64,000 nucleotides of DNA from Phytohabitans flavus. GTDB taxonomy: Bacteria; Actinomycetota; Actinomycetes; Mycobacteriales; Micromonosporaceae. Positions within the stretch are counted from its first letter, which is position 1, and each line of letters opens with the position of its first letter. Under the pieces are notes generated by a model. The model ran no database searches and was not told where the DNA came from. It worked only from the letters and a program-made list of their open reading frames with translations. Of this stretch, positions 23,965-32,819 are shown piece by piece. Location: assembly GCF_011764545.1 (NCBI RefSeq), contig NZ_AP022870.1:7012001-7076000 (forward strand). The letters run 5' to 3'. The position numbers and the translations under genes were made by a program.

Positions 23965-25812
23965 GTGACCAAACAGGTCCGCCAGCTGGATCGGGTGGTC
24001 ATCCGGTTCGCTGGCGACTCAGGCGACGGCATGCAGCTCACCGGTGACCGCTTTACCTCGGAGACCGCCCAGCTGGGCAACGACATCTCGACGTTGCCCA
24101 ACTTCCCGGCCGAGATCCGCGCGCCCGCCGGCACGCTGCCCGGAGTGTCGAGCTTCCAGGTGCACTTCGCCGACTACGACATCCTTACCCCTGGCGACGC
24201 GCCCAACGTACTCGTGGCGATGAACCCGGCGGCTCTCAAGGCCAACCTGGTTGACCTGCCCCGCGGCGCGGACATCATCGTCAACACCGACGAGTTCACC
24301 AAGCGCAACCTGGCGAAGGTCGGCTACGCGGCCAACCCGCTGGAGGACGGCTCGCTCGACGGGTATGCGGTGCACCCGGTCGGCCTCACGTCGATGACGG
24401 TGGGCGCGCTGGCCGAGCACGACGTCTCGAAGAAGGACGCCGAGCGCGCCAAGAACATGTTCGCCCTGGGCCTGCTGTCCTGGATGTACTCCCGGCCGTA
24501 CGAGTCGACGATCCGGTTCCTGGAGCGCAAGTTCGCCGCCCGCCCCGAGCTCGTCACGGCCAACATCGCCGCCTTCAAGGCGGGGTGGAACTTCGGCGAG
24601 ACGACCGAGGACTTCAGCGTCCGGTACGAGGTGAAGCCGGCCAAGATGCCGCCGGGCACGTACCGCAACATCACCGGCAACGCCGCGCTCGCGCTGGGCA
24701 TCATCGCCGCGGGCGTGCGCTCCAAGCTGCCGGTCTTCCTCGGCGCGTACCCGATCACGCCGGCCTCGGACATCCTCCACGAGCTGAGCAAGCACAAGCG
24801 CTTCGGCATCACGACCATGCAGGCCGAAGACGAGATCGCGGCGATCGGCGCCGCCCTTGGCGCGGCGTATGGCGGGTCGCTCGGCATCACCACCACCAGC
24901 GGCCCGGGCGTTGCCCTCAAGGGTGAGACGATCTCGCTGGCGGTCGCCCTCGAGCTGCCGCTCGTCGTCGTCGACGTGCAGCGGGCCGGCCCGTCGACCG
25001 GTATGCCCACGAAGACCGAGCAGGCCGACCTCAACATGGCGCTCTTCGGCCGGCACGGCGAGGCGCCGGTGGCGGTGATCGCGCCGCGCTCCCCCTCCGA
25101 CTGCTTCCACGCGGCGATCGAGGCGGCCAGGATCGCGCTGACCCACCGCACGCCGGTGATCCTGCTCTCCGACAACTACGTGGCCAACGGCTCCGAGCCG
25201 TGGCTGCTGCCCGACGTCGACTCGCTGCCCGACCTGCGCGTCGAGTTCGCCACCCAGCCCAACGGCGAGGACGGCAGCACCTTCCTGCCGTACCTGCGCG
25301 ACCCACGGACGCTCGCCCGGCCGTGGGCGATCCCAGGCACCCCGGGGCTGGAGCACCGGATTGGCGGCCTGGAGAAGGCGGACAAGACCGGCGACATCTC
25401 GTACGACCCGGCCAACCACGACTTCATGGTGCGCACCCGAGCGGCCCGGATCGAGGCGATCGAGGTGCCCGACCTGGAGGTCGAGGATCCCGACGGCGAC
25501 GCGCGGGTACTGGTGCTCGGCTGGGGCTCGACGTACGGGCCGATCGGTGCCGCCTGCCGGGCGCTGCGCCAGCGTGGCCAGTCGGTGGCCCAGGCGCACC
25601 TGCGCCACCTCGCCCCGATGCCACGCAATGTGGGTGAGGTGCTCCGCCGGTATGACCGCGTCGTCATTCCGGAGATGAACCTGGGCCAGCTCGCCAACGT
25701 CATCCGGGCCCGCTTCCTCGTCGACGCCATCCCGTACAACCAGGTCCGCGGCCTGCCATTCACCGCCGCCGAACTGGAGACAATGCTGGAAGAAGTGGTT
25801 AAGAATGCCTGA
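23965..25812 (+). CDS. korA: 2-oxoacid:ferredoxin oxidoreductase, alpha subunit (KorA-type, gamma-alpha fusion)
   Basis: The 615-residue protein has an N-terminal gamma domain (RVVIRFAGDSGDGMQLTGD) fused to the alpha pyrimidine-binding domain (YPITPASDILHELSK, MQAEDEIAAIGAALGAAYGG, TTTSGPGVALKGETI). The C-terminal part has VLGWGSTYGPIGAACRALR. This is the two-subunit 2-oxoglutarate synthase layout of actinobacteria. It oxidatively decarboxylates 2-oxoglutarate to succinyl-CoA with ferredoxin as acceptor. GTG 23965 is chosen over the frame start at 23869 because AAGGAGG lies at 23948-23954. It overlaps korB by 8 bp. Confidence 0.92.
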   Translation: MTKQVRQLDRVVIRFAGDSGDGMQLTGDRFTSETAQLGNDISTLPNFPAEIRAPAGTLPGVSSFQVHFADYDILTPGDAPNVLVAMNPAALKANLVDLPRGADIIVNTDEFTKRNLAKVGYAANPLEDGSLDGYAVHPVGLTSMTVGALAEHDVSKKDAERAKNMFALGLLSWMYSRPYESTIRFLERKFAARPELVTANIAAFKAGWNFGETTEDFSVRYEVKPAKMPPGTYRNITGNAALALGIIAAGVRSKLPVFLGAYPITPASDILHELSKHKRFGITTMQAEDEIAAIGAALGAAYGGSLGITTTSGPGVALKGETISLAVALELPLVVVDVQRAGPSTGMPTKTEQADLNMALFGRHGEAPVAVIAPRSPSDCFHAAIEAARIALTHRTPVILLSDNYVANGSEPWLLPDVDSLPDLRVEFATQPNGEDGSTFLPYLRDPRTLARPWAIPGTPGLEHRIGGLEKADKTGDISYDPANHDFMVRTRAARIEAIEVPDLEVEDPDGDARVLVLGWGSTYGPIGAACRALRQRGQSVAQAHLRHLAPMPRNVGEVLRRYDRVVIPEMNLGQLANVIRARFLVDAIPYNQVRGLPFTAAELETMLEEVVKNA

Positions 25813-26839
25813 GCCAGTCGCACTGAAGCTCACCGCGAAGGACTTCAAGTCCGACCAGGAGGTGCGCTGGTGCCCGGGCTGCGGTGACTACGCGATCCTC
25901 GCGGCCGTGCAGTCGTTCATGCCCGAGCTGAACATTCCGCGCGAGCGGATCGTCTTCGTCTCCGGTATCGGCTGCTCGTCCCGCTTCCCGTACTACATGA
26001 ACACGTACGGGATGCACTCGATCCACGGCCGCGCCCCGGCGATCGCCACGGGCCTCTCCGCCACCCGGCCTGACCTGTCGGTATGGGTGGTCACCGGCGA
26101 CGGCGACGCGCTCTCGATCGGCGGCAACCACCTCATCCACGCCCTCCGGCGCAACGTCAACCTCAAGATCCTGCTCTTCAACAACCGGATCTACGGGCTG
26201 ACCAAGGGGCAGTACTCGCCGACGTCGGAGCTCGGCAAGATCACAAAGTCGACGCCGGCCGGGTCGGCGGACTCCCCGTTCAACCCGCTGTCGCTGGCGC
26301 TGGGCGCCGAGGCGACGTTCGTGGGCCGGACGATCGACTCCGACCGCAAGCACCTGCAATCGGTGCTGCGGGCCGCCGCCGAGCACAACGGCTCCGCGTT
26401 CGTGGAGATCTACCAAAACTGCAACATCTTCAACGACGGCGCCTTCGACGAGCTCAAAGACCCCGGCACCCGCGACGACTACCTGATCCGGCTGGAGCAC
26501 GGGCAGCCGATCACCTTCGGCAAGGACGGGCAGTTCTGCGTGGTGCACCCGCCCGGCGGCTTCGGCCTGGAGGTACGGGAGACGGCCATGGTCTCGCCCG
26601 AGGAGATCGTCGTGCACGACGCCGGCGTGGCTGAGCCGGCCTACGCCTTCGCCCTCTCCCGCCTGCCCGGCCTCGACCTGCGCAACACGCCGATCGGGGT
26701 CTTCCGCAACGTCTCCCGGCCGTCCTACGACGACCTCGTGCAGAGCCAGCTCGAGGCGGCCAAGGCAAAGGTCACCGGTACGCCCGAGGACCAGCTCGCC
26801 GGCCTCCTGAGCAGCGGCGACACCTGGACAATCATCTAG
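25805..26839 (+). CDS. korB: 2-oxoacid:ferredoxin oxidoreductase, beta subunit (KorB-type)
   Basis: The 344-residue protein has the 4Fe-4S cysteines in VRWCPGCGDYAIL and SGIGCSSRF, with a further Cys in YQNCNIFNDGAF. The thiamine-diphosphate motif is VVTGDGDALSIGGNHL with ILLFNNRIYGLTKGQYSPTS. It pairs with the KorA gene just upstream, with which it overlaps, to form the catalytic heterotetramer. Length matches the family. A strong hairpin terminator follows after 14 bp. Confidence 0.93.
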   Translation: MPEPVALKLTAKDFKSDQEVRWCPGCGDYAILAAVQSFMPELNIPRERIVFVSGIGCSSRFPYYMNTYGMHSIHGRAPAIATGLSATRPDLSVWVVTGDGDALSIGGNHLIHALRRNVNLKILLFNNRIYGLTKGQYSPTSELGKITKSTPAGSADSPFNPLSLALGAEATFVGRTIDSDRKHLQSVLRAAAEHNGSAFVEIYQNCNIFNDGAFDELKDPGTRDDYLIRLEHGQPITFGKDGQFCVVHPPGGFGLEVRETAMVSPEEIVVHDAGVAEPAYAFALSRLPGLDLRNTPIGVFRNVSRPSYDDLVQSQLEAAKAKVTGTPEDQLAGLLSSGDTWTII

Positions 26840-26853
26840 CTATTCGAAGCATC

Positions 26854-26882
26854 GGCTCCGCTCCCGTCCAAGGAGCGGAGCC
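26854..26882. terminator. Bidirectional hairpin terminator after korB
   Basis: GGCTCCGCTCC and GGAGCGGAGCC form a perfect 11-bp stem with a 7-base loop. It stands between convergent genes ending at 26839 and 26891, so it can serve both. Confidence 0.75.
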
Positions 26883-26890
26883 GCGTGTTG

Positions 26891-27130
26891 TCAGCGGTTG
26901 CGCTGGCGGTACGTGGTGGTCGCCGCCTCGATGCGGTTACGCAGGCGCTGGTCGCGGGAGATCGCCCGCTTGCCCTTCTGGTACAGGTAAACCCCGCCGC
27001 CGATCACGGCCGCGCCCACGATCAGGTACACAGCTACACCCAGCAGCGCCTTGAGTAGTGCGATCGCGATCCAACCCACTGCCACCACGGCGACGACACC
27101 CACCGCGGTCCAGGCCAAGAAACGTCCCAT
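26891..27130 (-). CDS. Small two-helix membrane protein
   Basis: The 79-residue product has two hydrophobic helices (FLAWTAVGVVAVVAVGWIAI and LLGVAVYLIVGAAVIGGGVY) and a basic C-terminus (KGKRAISRDQRLRNRIEAA). I choose ATG 27130 because it begins directly before the first helix; the frame continues upstream without membrane-like sequence. The family and function are not recognised. It is divergent from the glycosidase gene. Confidence 0.65.
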   Translation of the reverse strand: MGRFLAWTAVGVVAVVAVGWIAIALLKALLGVAVYLIVGAAVIGGGVYLYQKGKRAISRDQRLRNRIEAATTTYRQRNR

Positions 27131-27246
27131 ACACCCAGAGTGCTCCTCGCCCGCAACCGCCGCATCAGGGAAAACCCCGGCATCGCTCTTGCGCTCGACG
27201 CGGCCACTGTGAAAATTTCCTTCTACCAAGAGGTAGGAGGCGGCGA

Positions 27247-28851
27247 ATGTTGTCGAAGAATCGACCCCTGGGGAGGGCGCTGCTAGCCGCGCTGGTCGTC
27301 GCCGGCGGGCTCGTGGCGCCGGCGGCACCCGCGAGCGCCGCGCCGGCAGCCCCCACCTGTACGACGAACCCGGCCACGCCCAAGCGGCAGTTCCGGGCGA
27401 TGTGGATCGCGAGCGTCACGAACATCGACTGGCCGAGCGCGCCGGGCCAGAGCGAGGAGAAGCTCAAGGCGGAGTACCGCGCCTGGCTCGACCTGGCCCA
27501 GCGCCTCAACCACAACGCGGTGATCGTGCAGGTGCGACCCACCGCTGACGCGTTCTGGCCGTCGCCGTACGAGCCGTGGTCGGAGTGGCTCACCGGCGCG
27601 CGGGACGGGGTCTCGCCCGGCTGGGACCCACTGAAGTTCCTGGTCGCCGAGGCGCACGCGCGCAACCTTGAGTTCCACGCGTGGTTCAACCCGTACCGGA
27701 TCTCGATGCCACAGGGCGCTGGGCCGGACCTCACCAAGCTCGCGCCAAACCACCCCGTGCGGCAGCACCCGGAGTGGGCGGTGCCCTACCCGATCGACGC
27801 GGCCGGGTCGCGGCTCTACTACAACCCGGGCATTCCGGCGCTACGGGACTTCGTGCAGCGGGCGATGCTCGACGCGGTGGTGAAGTACGACATCGACGGC
27901 GTGCACTTCGACGACTACTTCTACCCGTACCCGGCAGCTGGGCAGGACTTCGCGGACGACGCGACGTTCGCGCAGTACGGCGCCGGCTTCGCGAACAAGG
28001 CGGACTGGCGGCGCCACAACATCGACCTGCTGGTCCAGGAGTTCGGCGCGAAAGTGAAGGCGGCCAAGCCGTGGGTGAAGTTCGGCATCAGCCCGTTCGG
28101 CATCTGGCGCAACAAGGCGACCGACCCGCTCGGCTCGGACACGAACGGGCTCCAGTCGTACGACGCGATCTACGCGGATACCCGCAAGTGGGTCAAGCAG
28201 GAGTGGATCGACTACATCCTGCCCCAGGTGTACTGGCACATCGGGCTGGCCGTGGCCGACTACGCCAAGCTCGTGCCGTGGTGGTCGGACGTGGTCGCCG
28301 GCACGCGGGTGCACCTCTACATCGGGCAGGCCGACTACAAGATCGCTGACCCCGCGCAGCCGGCGCCGTGGCAGGACCCGGCCGAGATGTCCCGCCACCT
28401 GACCTTCAACCGCGACTATCCCGAAGTGGACGGCAACGTGCACTTCAGCGCGGTACAGGTACGGGCGAACAAGCTCGGCGCCACCGACATGTACGCGGCC
28501 GAGCACTACTCCCGCCCCGCGCTGGTACCGCAAATGCCGCACCTCGACCGGACGCCACCGCTGTTTCCGCTGGTGACCGGGGCTTCGCGGGCGGCGGACG
28601 GCGCGGTGACGCTGCGCTGGAAGCAGCCGCTGGGCCACGCGACGTCGTACGCCGTTTACCGCTTCGACGGTCTCGCGCTGCCCGGCCGCTGCGGTTTGGC
28701 CGACGCGGCGCACCTGATCGGTACCGCCCGCGGCACCTCCTACGTGGACACGACCGCGGCGCCGGGTGCGAGATACACGTACTACGTCACGGCTCTGGAT
28801 CGGCTGTGGAACGAGAGCACACCGAGCCTGCCGTGGCCCCTGATGCACTAA
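27247..28851 (+). CDS. Secreted family-10-like glycoside hydrolase (YngK/DUF187 type) with C-terminal Fn3-like domain
   Basis: A clear signal peptide (RALLAALVVAGGLVAPAAPA, cleaved near ASAAPAAP) is followed by the GHL10 catalytic domain: FRAMWIASVTNIDWPSAPG, NAVIVQVRPTADAFWPSP, FHAWFNPYRIS and the acidic DGVHFDDYFYPYP. Another conserved part is YILPQVYWHIGLAVADY. The last ~95 residues (VTLRWKQPLGHATSYAVYRF) are an Fn3-like domain. The family is linked to cell-wall glycan cleavage, probably peptidoglycan-derived glycans; the substrate is not proven. ATG 27247 has GGAGG 7 bases upstream. 534 residues, full length. Confidence 0.87.
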   Translation: MLSKNRPLGRALLAALVVAGGLVAPAAPASAAPAAPTCTTNPATPKRQFRAMWIASVTNIDWPSAPGQSEEKLKAEYRAWLDLAQRLNHNAVIVQVRPTADAFWPSPYEPWSEWLTGARDGVSPGWDPLKFLVAEAHARNLEFHAWFNPYRISMPQGAGPDLTKLAPNHPVRQHPEWAVPYPIDAAGSRLYYNPGIPALRDFVQRAMLDAVVKYDIDGVHFDDYFYPYPAAGQDFADDATFAQYGAGFANKADWRRHNIDLLVQEFGAKVKAAKPWVKFGISPFGIWRNKATDPLGSDTNGLQSYDAIYADTRKWVKQEWIDYILPQVYWHIGLAVADYAKLVPWWSDVVAGTRVHLYIGQADYKIADPAQPAPWQDPAEMSRHLTFNRDYPEVDGNVHFSAVQVRANKLGATDMYAAEHYSRPALVPQMPHLDRTPPLFPLVTGASRAADGAVTLRWKQPLGHATSYAVYRFDGLALPGRCGLADAAHLIGTARGTSYVDTTAAPGARYTYYVTALDRLWNESTPSLPWPLMH

Positions 28852-28972
28852 GCGTTCTACCAGCGTCAACGACATTTAAGGATTTATGCAAGGCGATCCC
28901 CCGAGACTGTGGACACCTCGGTTGACCCACCGGTAACCGAGGCTGGTTCCCCTTCCATCCCATGGAGGAAAT

Positions 28973-29485
28973 GTGTCCCGTCGGGTCGCAACCCTGCTCG
29001 TCGCCGTACCTGTCGCCCTGCTCACCCTGCTGGGGCTGGCGGGTCCGGCGGCGGCCGCGCCGGCCGACAAGCCCGTCGTCATGTCCAACTGGACCCAGAC
29101 CAGCGTGTCCAGCTACAACGCCTGGAACTCCGCCCGCCAGAACCAGGGTGCCTGGGCGGCGTACGGCTTCGACTGGTCGACCGACTACTGCTCGTCGAGC
29201 CCGGACAACCCCCTCGGGTTCGACTTCGCCCTGTCCTGCTACCGGCACGACTTCGGCTACCGCAACTACAAGGCGATCGGCCAGTTCCCGGCCAACAAGT
29301 CCCGGCTGGACAGTGCCTTCTACGAGGACCTCAAGCGCAAGTGCAACACGTACAACGCGGTCGTCCGGCCGGCCTGCCTGGCCCTCGCCTGGACGTACTA
29401 CCAGGCCGTGTCGATCTTCGGCTCCGTGAGCCGCGCGGACATCGACCGGGCCGCGCTGCTGCTGCCGGCTGGCTCGGCCCGCTAA
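28973..29485 (+). CDS. Secreted prokaryotic phospholipase A2
   Basis: The 170-residue precursor has a signal peptide (ATLLVAVPVALLTLLGLAGP, cleaved after AAAAPA). The PLA2 domain shows the His-Asp catalytic motif SCYRHDFGYRNY, WSTDYCSSSPDNPLGFDF, and a Cys pair later (KCNTYNAVVRPACLAL). The four cysteines match the two disulfides of the Streptomyces violaceoruber enzyme family. It hydrolyses the sn-2 ester of phospholipids, calcium-dependent. GTG 28973 has GGAGGA 4-9 bases upstream. A strong terminator follows. Confidence 0.93.
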   Translation: MSRRVATLLVAVPVALLTLLGLAGPAAAAPADKPVVMSNWTQTSVSSYNAWNSARQNQGAWAAYGFDWSTDYCSSSPDNPLGFDFALSCYRHDFGYRNYKAIGQFPANKSRLDSAFYEDLKRKCNTYNAVVRPACLALAWTYYQAVSIFGSVSRADIDRAALLLPAGSAR

Positions 29486-29497
29486 GCAAACCTTCGG

Positions 29498-29530
29498 ACG
29501 CCCGGCCGCGTACTCGCGGCCGGGCGTTTC
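29498..29530. terminator. Strong hairpin terminator with T-run
   Basis: ACGCCCGGCCGCG and CGCGGCCGGGCGT form a perfect 13-bp stem with loop TACT, followed by TTTC. It sits between the convergent phospholipase and cyclase/ATPase genes. Confidence 0.85.
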
Positions 29531-29536
29531 GCTAGA

Positions 29537-32288
29537 TCAGGCGGCGAACCGGCGGGAGCCGACCGCCATGTCCGGGTGGTCGACCGACAGCGCCAGCGCC
29601 GCGGCCTCCTCCACCGTGAACGCCCCACCCTCGGCGTAGGCGGCGTCGAATGCCGCGTCGCCCAGCGTGGCCCGTACGGCGGCCTGCTGCTCCGCCCAGT
29701 AGGCACCGAACCGGCCGGGCGTGCTGCGCAGCGCCGAGCGGGTGGCCTGCGCCGCGCCGAAAAGGCGGGCCGCGGTGATCGCGTCGCCGCCGAGCGCGCA
29801 GCGGACCGCGATCGCGCAGATCGTGTCGCAGGCGCGGCTGTGATAGCCGTACGTCATCCGGGAGCGCAACGCCACGACCAGGTGGTCGTGAGCGGCGACA
29901 AGGTCACGGCGGCCCAGCGCGACCATGCCGAGCAGGAAATCGACGCTGCGCCGGCCCCGCTCGGCCGGGCGGGCGGCCTCCAGCAGCCGGGCTCCGGCCA
30001 GCACGTCGGCCGCGTCGTCCAGTGCGCCACGCCGCCACAGCAGCTCAGCCAGCGTGTAAACGGCCAGCAGCGCGTCGCTGGCCACCCCGCTCGCCTCGGC
30101 CCAGGAGATCACCTCGCGGCAGAGCCGCTCGGCGTCGTTGAACTGGCCCACGTCGACAAGGGACCCGCCCCGGCCGGTGAGCACCCGGCCAGCAACCCGG
30201 CGTCGCCGGCCTGCCGCGCCGCGGCCTCGGCCCGCTGTGAGAAACGCAGCTCCTCGGCCACCTCACCGTCCGCGCCGGCGTGCAGCGAGTGCATGTGGTA
30301 CGCCGCCGCGAGCTCGGCCTCGGGAATCGGCTCGCCGGTCTCGGCGATCCGCCCGTACAGCCGGAACAGCCACAACCTGCCCTCGCGAGCCAGGCCCCGC
30401 TCCCGCCACCACTGGTCCAGCCCATTGGCCAGGCGCAGGCCACCTCGCGCGCTGCCACCAGTCGCGGACCAGCGCAACGCGGCGCGCATCTCGTCGGCGA
30501 GCGAGTCCAGTGCGTACAGCGACAGCGTCACCGGCCGGTGGTCGGGGCCGAGGTGCGCCTTCTCCATCGCGTGCAGCGACCAGGCCACGTGCCGGTCGCG
30601 GGCAGTCTGCTCCTCACCGGCCTCGGCCAGCCGGCGGGCCGCGTACGCCCGGATCGGGTCGAGCATCCGGTACGTCGTCCCGGACGCGTGCGGCTCCGCC
30701 TGGATCATCGACTTGTCGACAAGCACCGAGAGCGGGTCCAGCGGGTCGTCGTCGAGCAGCCACTCCACCGTCGGCAGGTCGACCGGCCCGGCGAAGACCG
30801 ACAGCCACCGCAGCAGCCGAGCCGCCCGCGGCCCCAACGTCCGGTACGACCACGTCACCGTCGCCTGGATCGTCGCGTGCCGCTGGGTCGCCGCACGGGT
30901 GGCCGCCTCGGCCCGCCGCGCCGCGCCGGCCTGGGCCAGGTCGACGGTCGCGAGCTGGCTGGCTACCCACCGGCCCTCCCCGCGTACGCCCCACCAGGGT
31001 CGTCGCGGCCGGCGTCGAGCGCGCCAAGCACGTCGTCGAGGCGCTCGGCGAGCTGGCTGGCAGACAGCACCCGCAGCCGGGCCGCGGCCAGCTCGATCGC
31101 CAGCGGCAGCCCGTCGAGCCGGGCCACCACCCGCTGAAGGTCGTCGGACTCGGTCGGCTCCGAACGCCGGCCACCACGCGCCGCCGTCGTACGGTCCAGC
31201 AGCAGCGACACAGCCTCGCTCGGCCCGCCACCCGGACCCGGCCGCACCGACAGCGGCGGGATCCGCCAGACCGTCTCGCCGGGCAGGTTGAACGGCTCGC
31301 GGCTGGTCGCCAACACCCGGATCCCGCTACCGCCGGTCAGCAGCCGCGAGACCACCTCGGCCGTCGCGCCGAGCTGAGCGTCGCAGGTGTCGAGCACCAG
31401 CAGCATCCGCCGGAACGCCGCGAAATCCGCCAGCGTGTCGACCACCGGTCGGCCCGGCTCGGGCCGCAAACCCAACACCGCCGCGATTGCGAACGCGACG
31501 AGGCCAGGGTCGGTCACCGAGGCGAGATCGACAAACCAGACGCCATCCTGGTACGTCTCGACGAGCCCGCCAGCCATCTCGACCGCCAGCCGGGTCTTGC
31601 CCGCGCCGCCGGCACCTACCAGCGTCACCAGCCGGTGGTCGGCCATCAGGCTGGACACCTCGGCCCGCTCGGCATGCCGCCCGACGAACGAGGTCACCTG
31701 GGTCGGCAGGTTGTGCGCGAGCGCGTCAGCGGTGCGTGGGCGGGGAAACTGGAGCTCCAGGCCGGGCGCGACAAGCTGGTACAGCCGCTCACGGTCATCG
31801 AAGCCACGTAGCCGGTGCAGCCCTAGGTCGAGCAGCGAAGCGTCGGGCGGCAGCGTTCCCGCGTAGCGGGCGGTCGCCGCCGAGCAGAGCACCTGCCCAC
31901 CGTGGGCCGCGGCGGAGATCCGGGCCGCGCGGTGCACCTCGGGGCTCGCGTACTCGCCGTTGACCGCCTCGGCTTGGCCGGTGTGCAGGCCCATGCGGAC
32001 CTTGGGGGTGGAGTCCGGCGAGGGCCACTCGTGCGCGGCCAACGCCCGCTGGGCGGTCGCGCAAGCCTCGATCGCCGCACCCGCGTCAGAGAACGCGACG
32101 AAGAAAGAGTCACCCTCGGTGAACAGCTCCGTACCGTCGCTTTCGGACAGTGTACGGCGTAGTAACCGTCTGTGCTCGCTCAAGACCGGACGGTAGCCTG
32201 CACCGAGCATCCGGGCCAACCTGGTTGACCCCTCAATGTCGGTGAACATGAAAGTAACCAGGCCACTCGGCAAGTGTTGTGCCGGCAC
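29537..32288 (-). CDS. Class III cyclase domain fused to STAND/NB-ARC ATPase and helical repeats, two one-base gaps
   Basis: The N-terminal class III cyclase domain has the metal Asp in FMFTDIEGSTRLAR, GDSFFVAFSDAGAA and VRMGLHTGQAEAV. An ATPase domain with Walker A LVGAGGAGKTRLAVEMAG and RILATSREPF-like sensor follows (VLATSREPFNLPG), with GLPLAIELAAARL. Two breaks are repaired by one extra base each: GGG at 30997-30999 (giving DPWWGVRGEGRWVASQLATV) and CCC at 30184-30186 (giving LAGVLTGRGGSLVDVGQF). The result is about 917 residues with TPR-like C-terminal helices. There is no HTH domain, unlike the mycobacterial LuxR relatives. cAMP production gated by the ATPase is inferred. Confidence 0.82.
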
Positions 32289-32537
32289 GCGTGGAACCTC
32301 CGCCCCCCTGGAAGTCGCGGTTTATGCTCCCGTACCCCCGCAACCTGGCACATCGTAGGAACGGCCGGTACGGACCTGCCCCCACGGTCGTAGCCAGGGG
32401 TGCGATCACAACCAAGCAGCAGCCAACGAGAGGGGTGTGTCGAGGGTGTTACGGCTGACGTAACGACGACCGGCGGAACGGGTTGCGGCACGACAGGTCA
32501 AATCTGACCCACCTTCTGGCCCTACCCAGCGGGCCGC

Positions 32538-32765
32538 TTACCCGCAGCCGCAGCCGCCACCACAGCAGCCGCCACCACCCGATGCGACCGGACCGGGACT
32601 GGGCGTGAATCCACCGCCACGCCCGGTAATGGCGACGGTGGAGAGGAGCTTGACCGTGTCGGCGTGACCCTGCGGACAGCTCGCAGGATCGGCGGACTCG
32701 GTCATCGGGCGGTTGACCTCGAAGGTGTCACCACACGCGCGACAGCGGAACTCGTACCGAGGCAT
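32538..32765 (-). CDS. FmdB-family zinc ribbon protein with Gly/Cys tail
   Basis: The 75-residue protein has MPRYEFRCRACGDTFEVNRP and a second half-site reading ASCPQGHADTV, forming a Cys4-like zinc ribbon (CxxC and CPxGH). The tail is GGGGCCGGGCGCG, unusually rich in Cys. FmdB-type proteins are putative regulators. The 250 bp on its 3' side (32289-32537) hold no gene. ATG 32765 diverges from the transglycosylase start by 54 bp. Confidence 0.87.
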   Translation of the reverse strand: MPRYEFRCRACGDTFEVNRPMTESADPASCPQGHADTVKLLSTVAITGRGGGFTPSPGPVASGGGGCCGGGCGCG

Positions 32766-32819
32766 ACCTGACAGGGTACGACCAGGGCACTGCGCAGCGC
32801 GATGCGCCATACTCGACGC

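Noticed and set aside
24019..25848. 609-codon frame on the minus strand
   Set aside because: It is the shadow of korA; composition is Arg/Val/Gly-rich without motifs.
29537..32288. Anti-phage STAND defence gene
   Set aside because: The ATPase architecture is similar, but cyclase plus TPR is common in signalling proteins and neighbours are unrelated.
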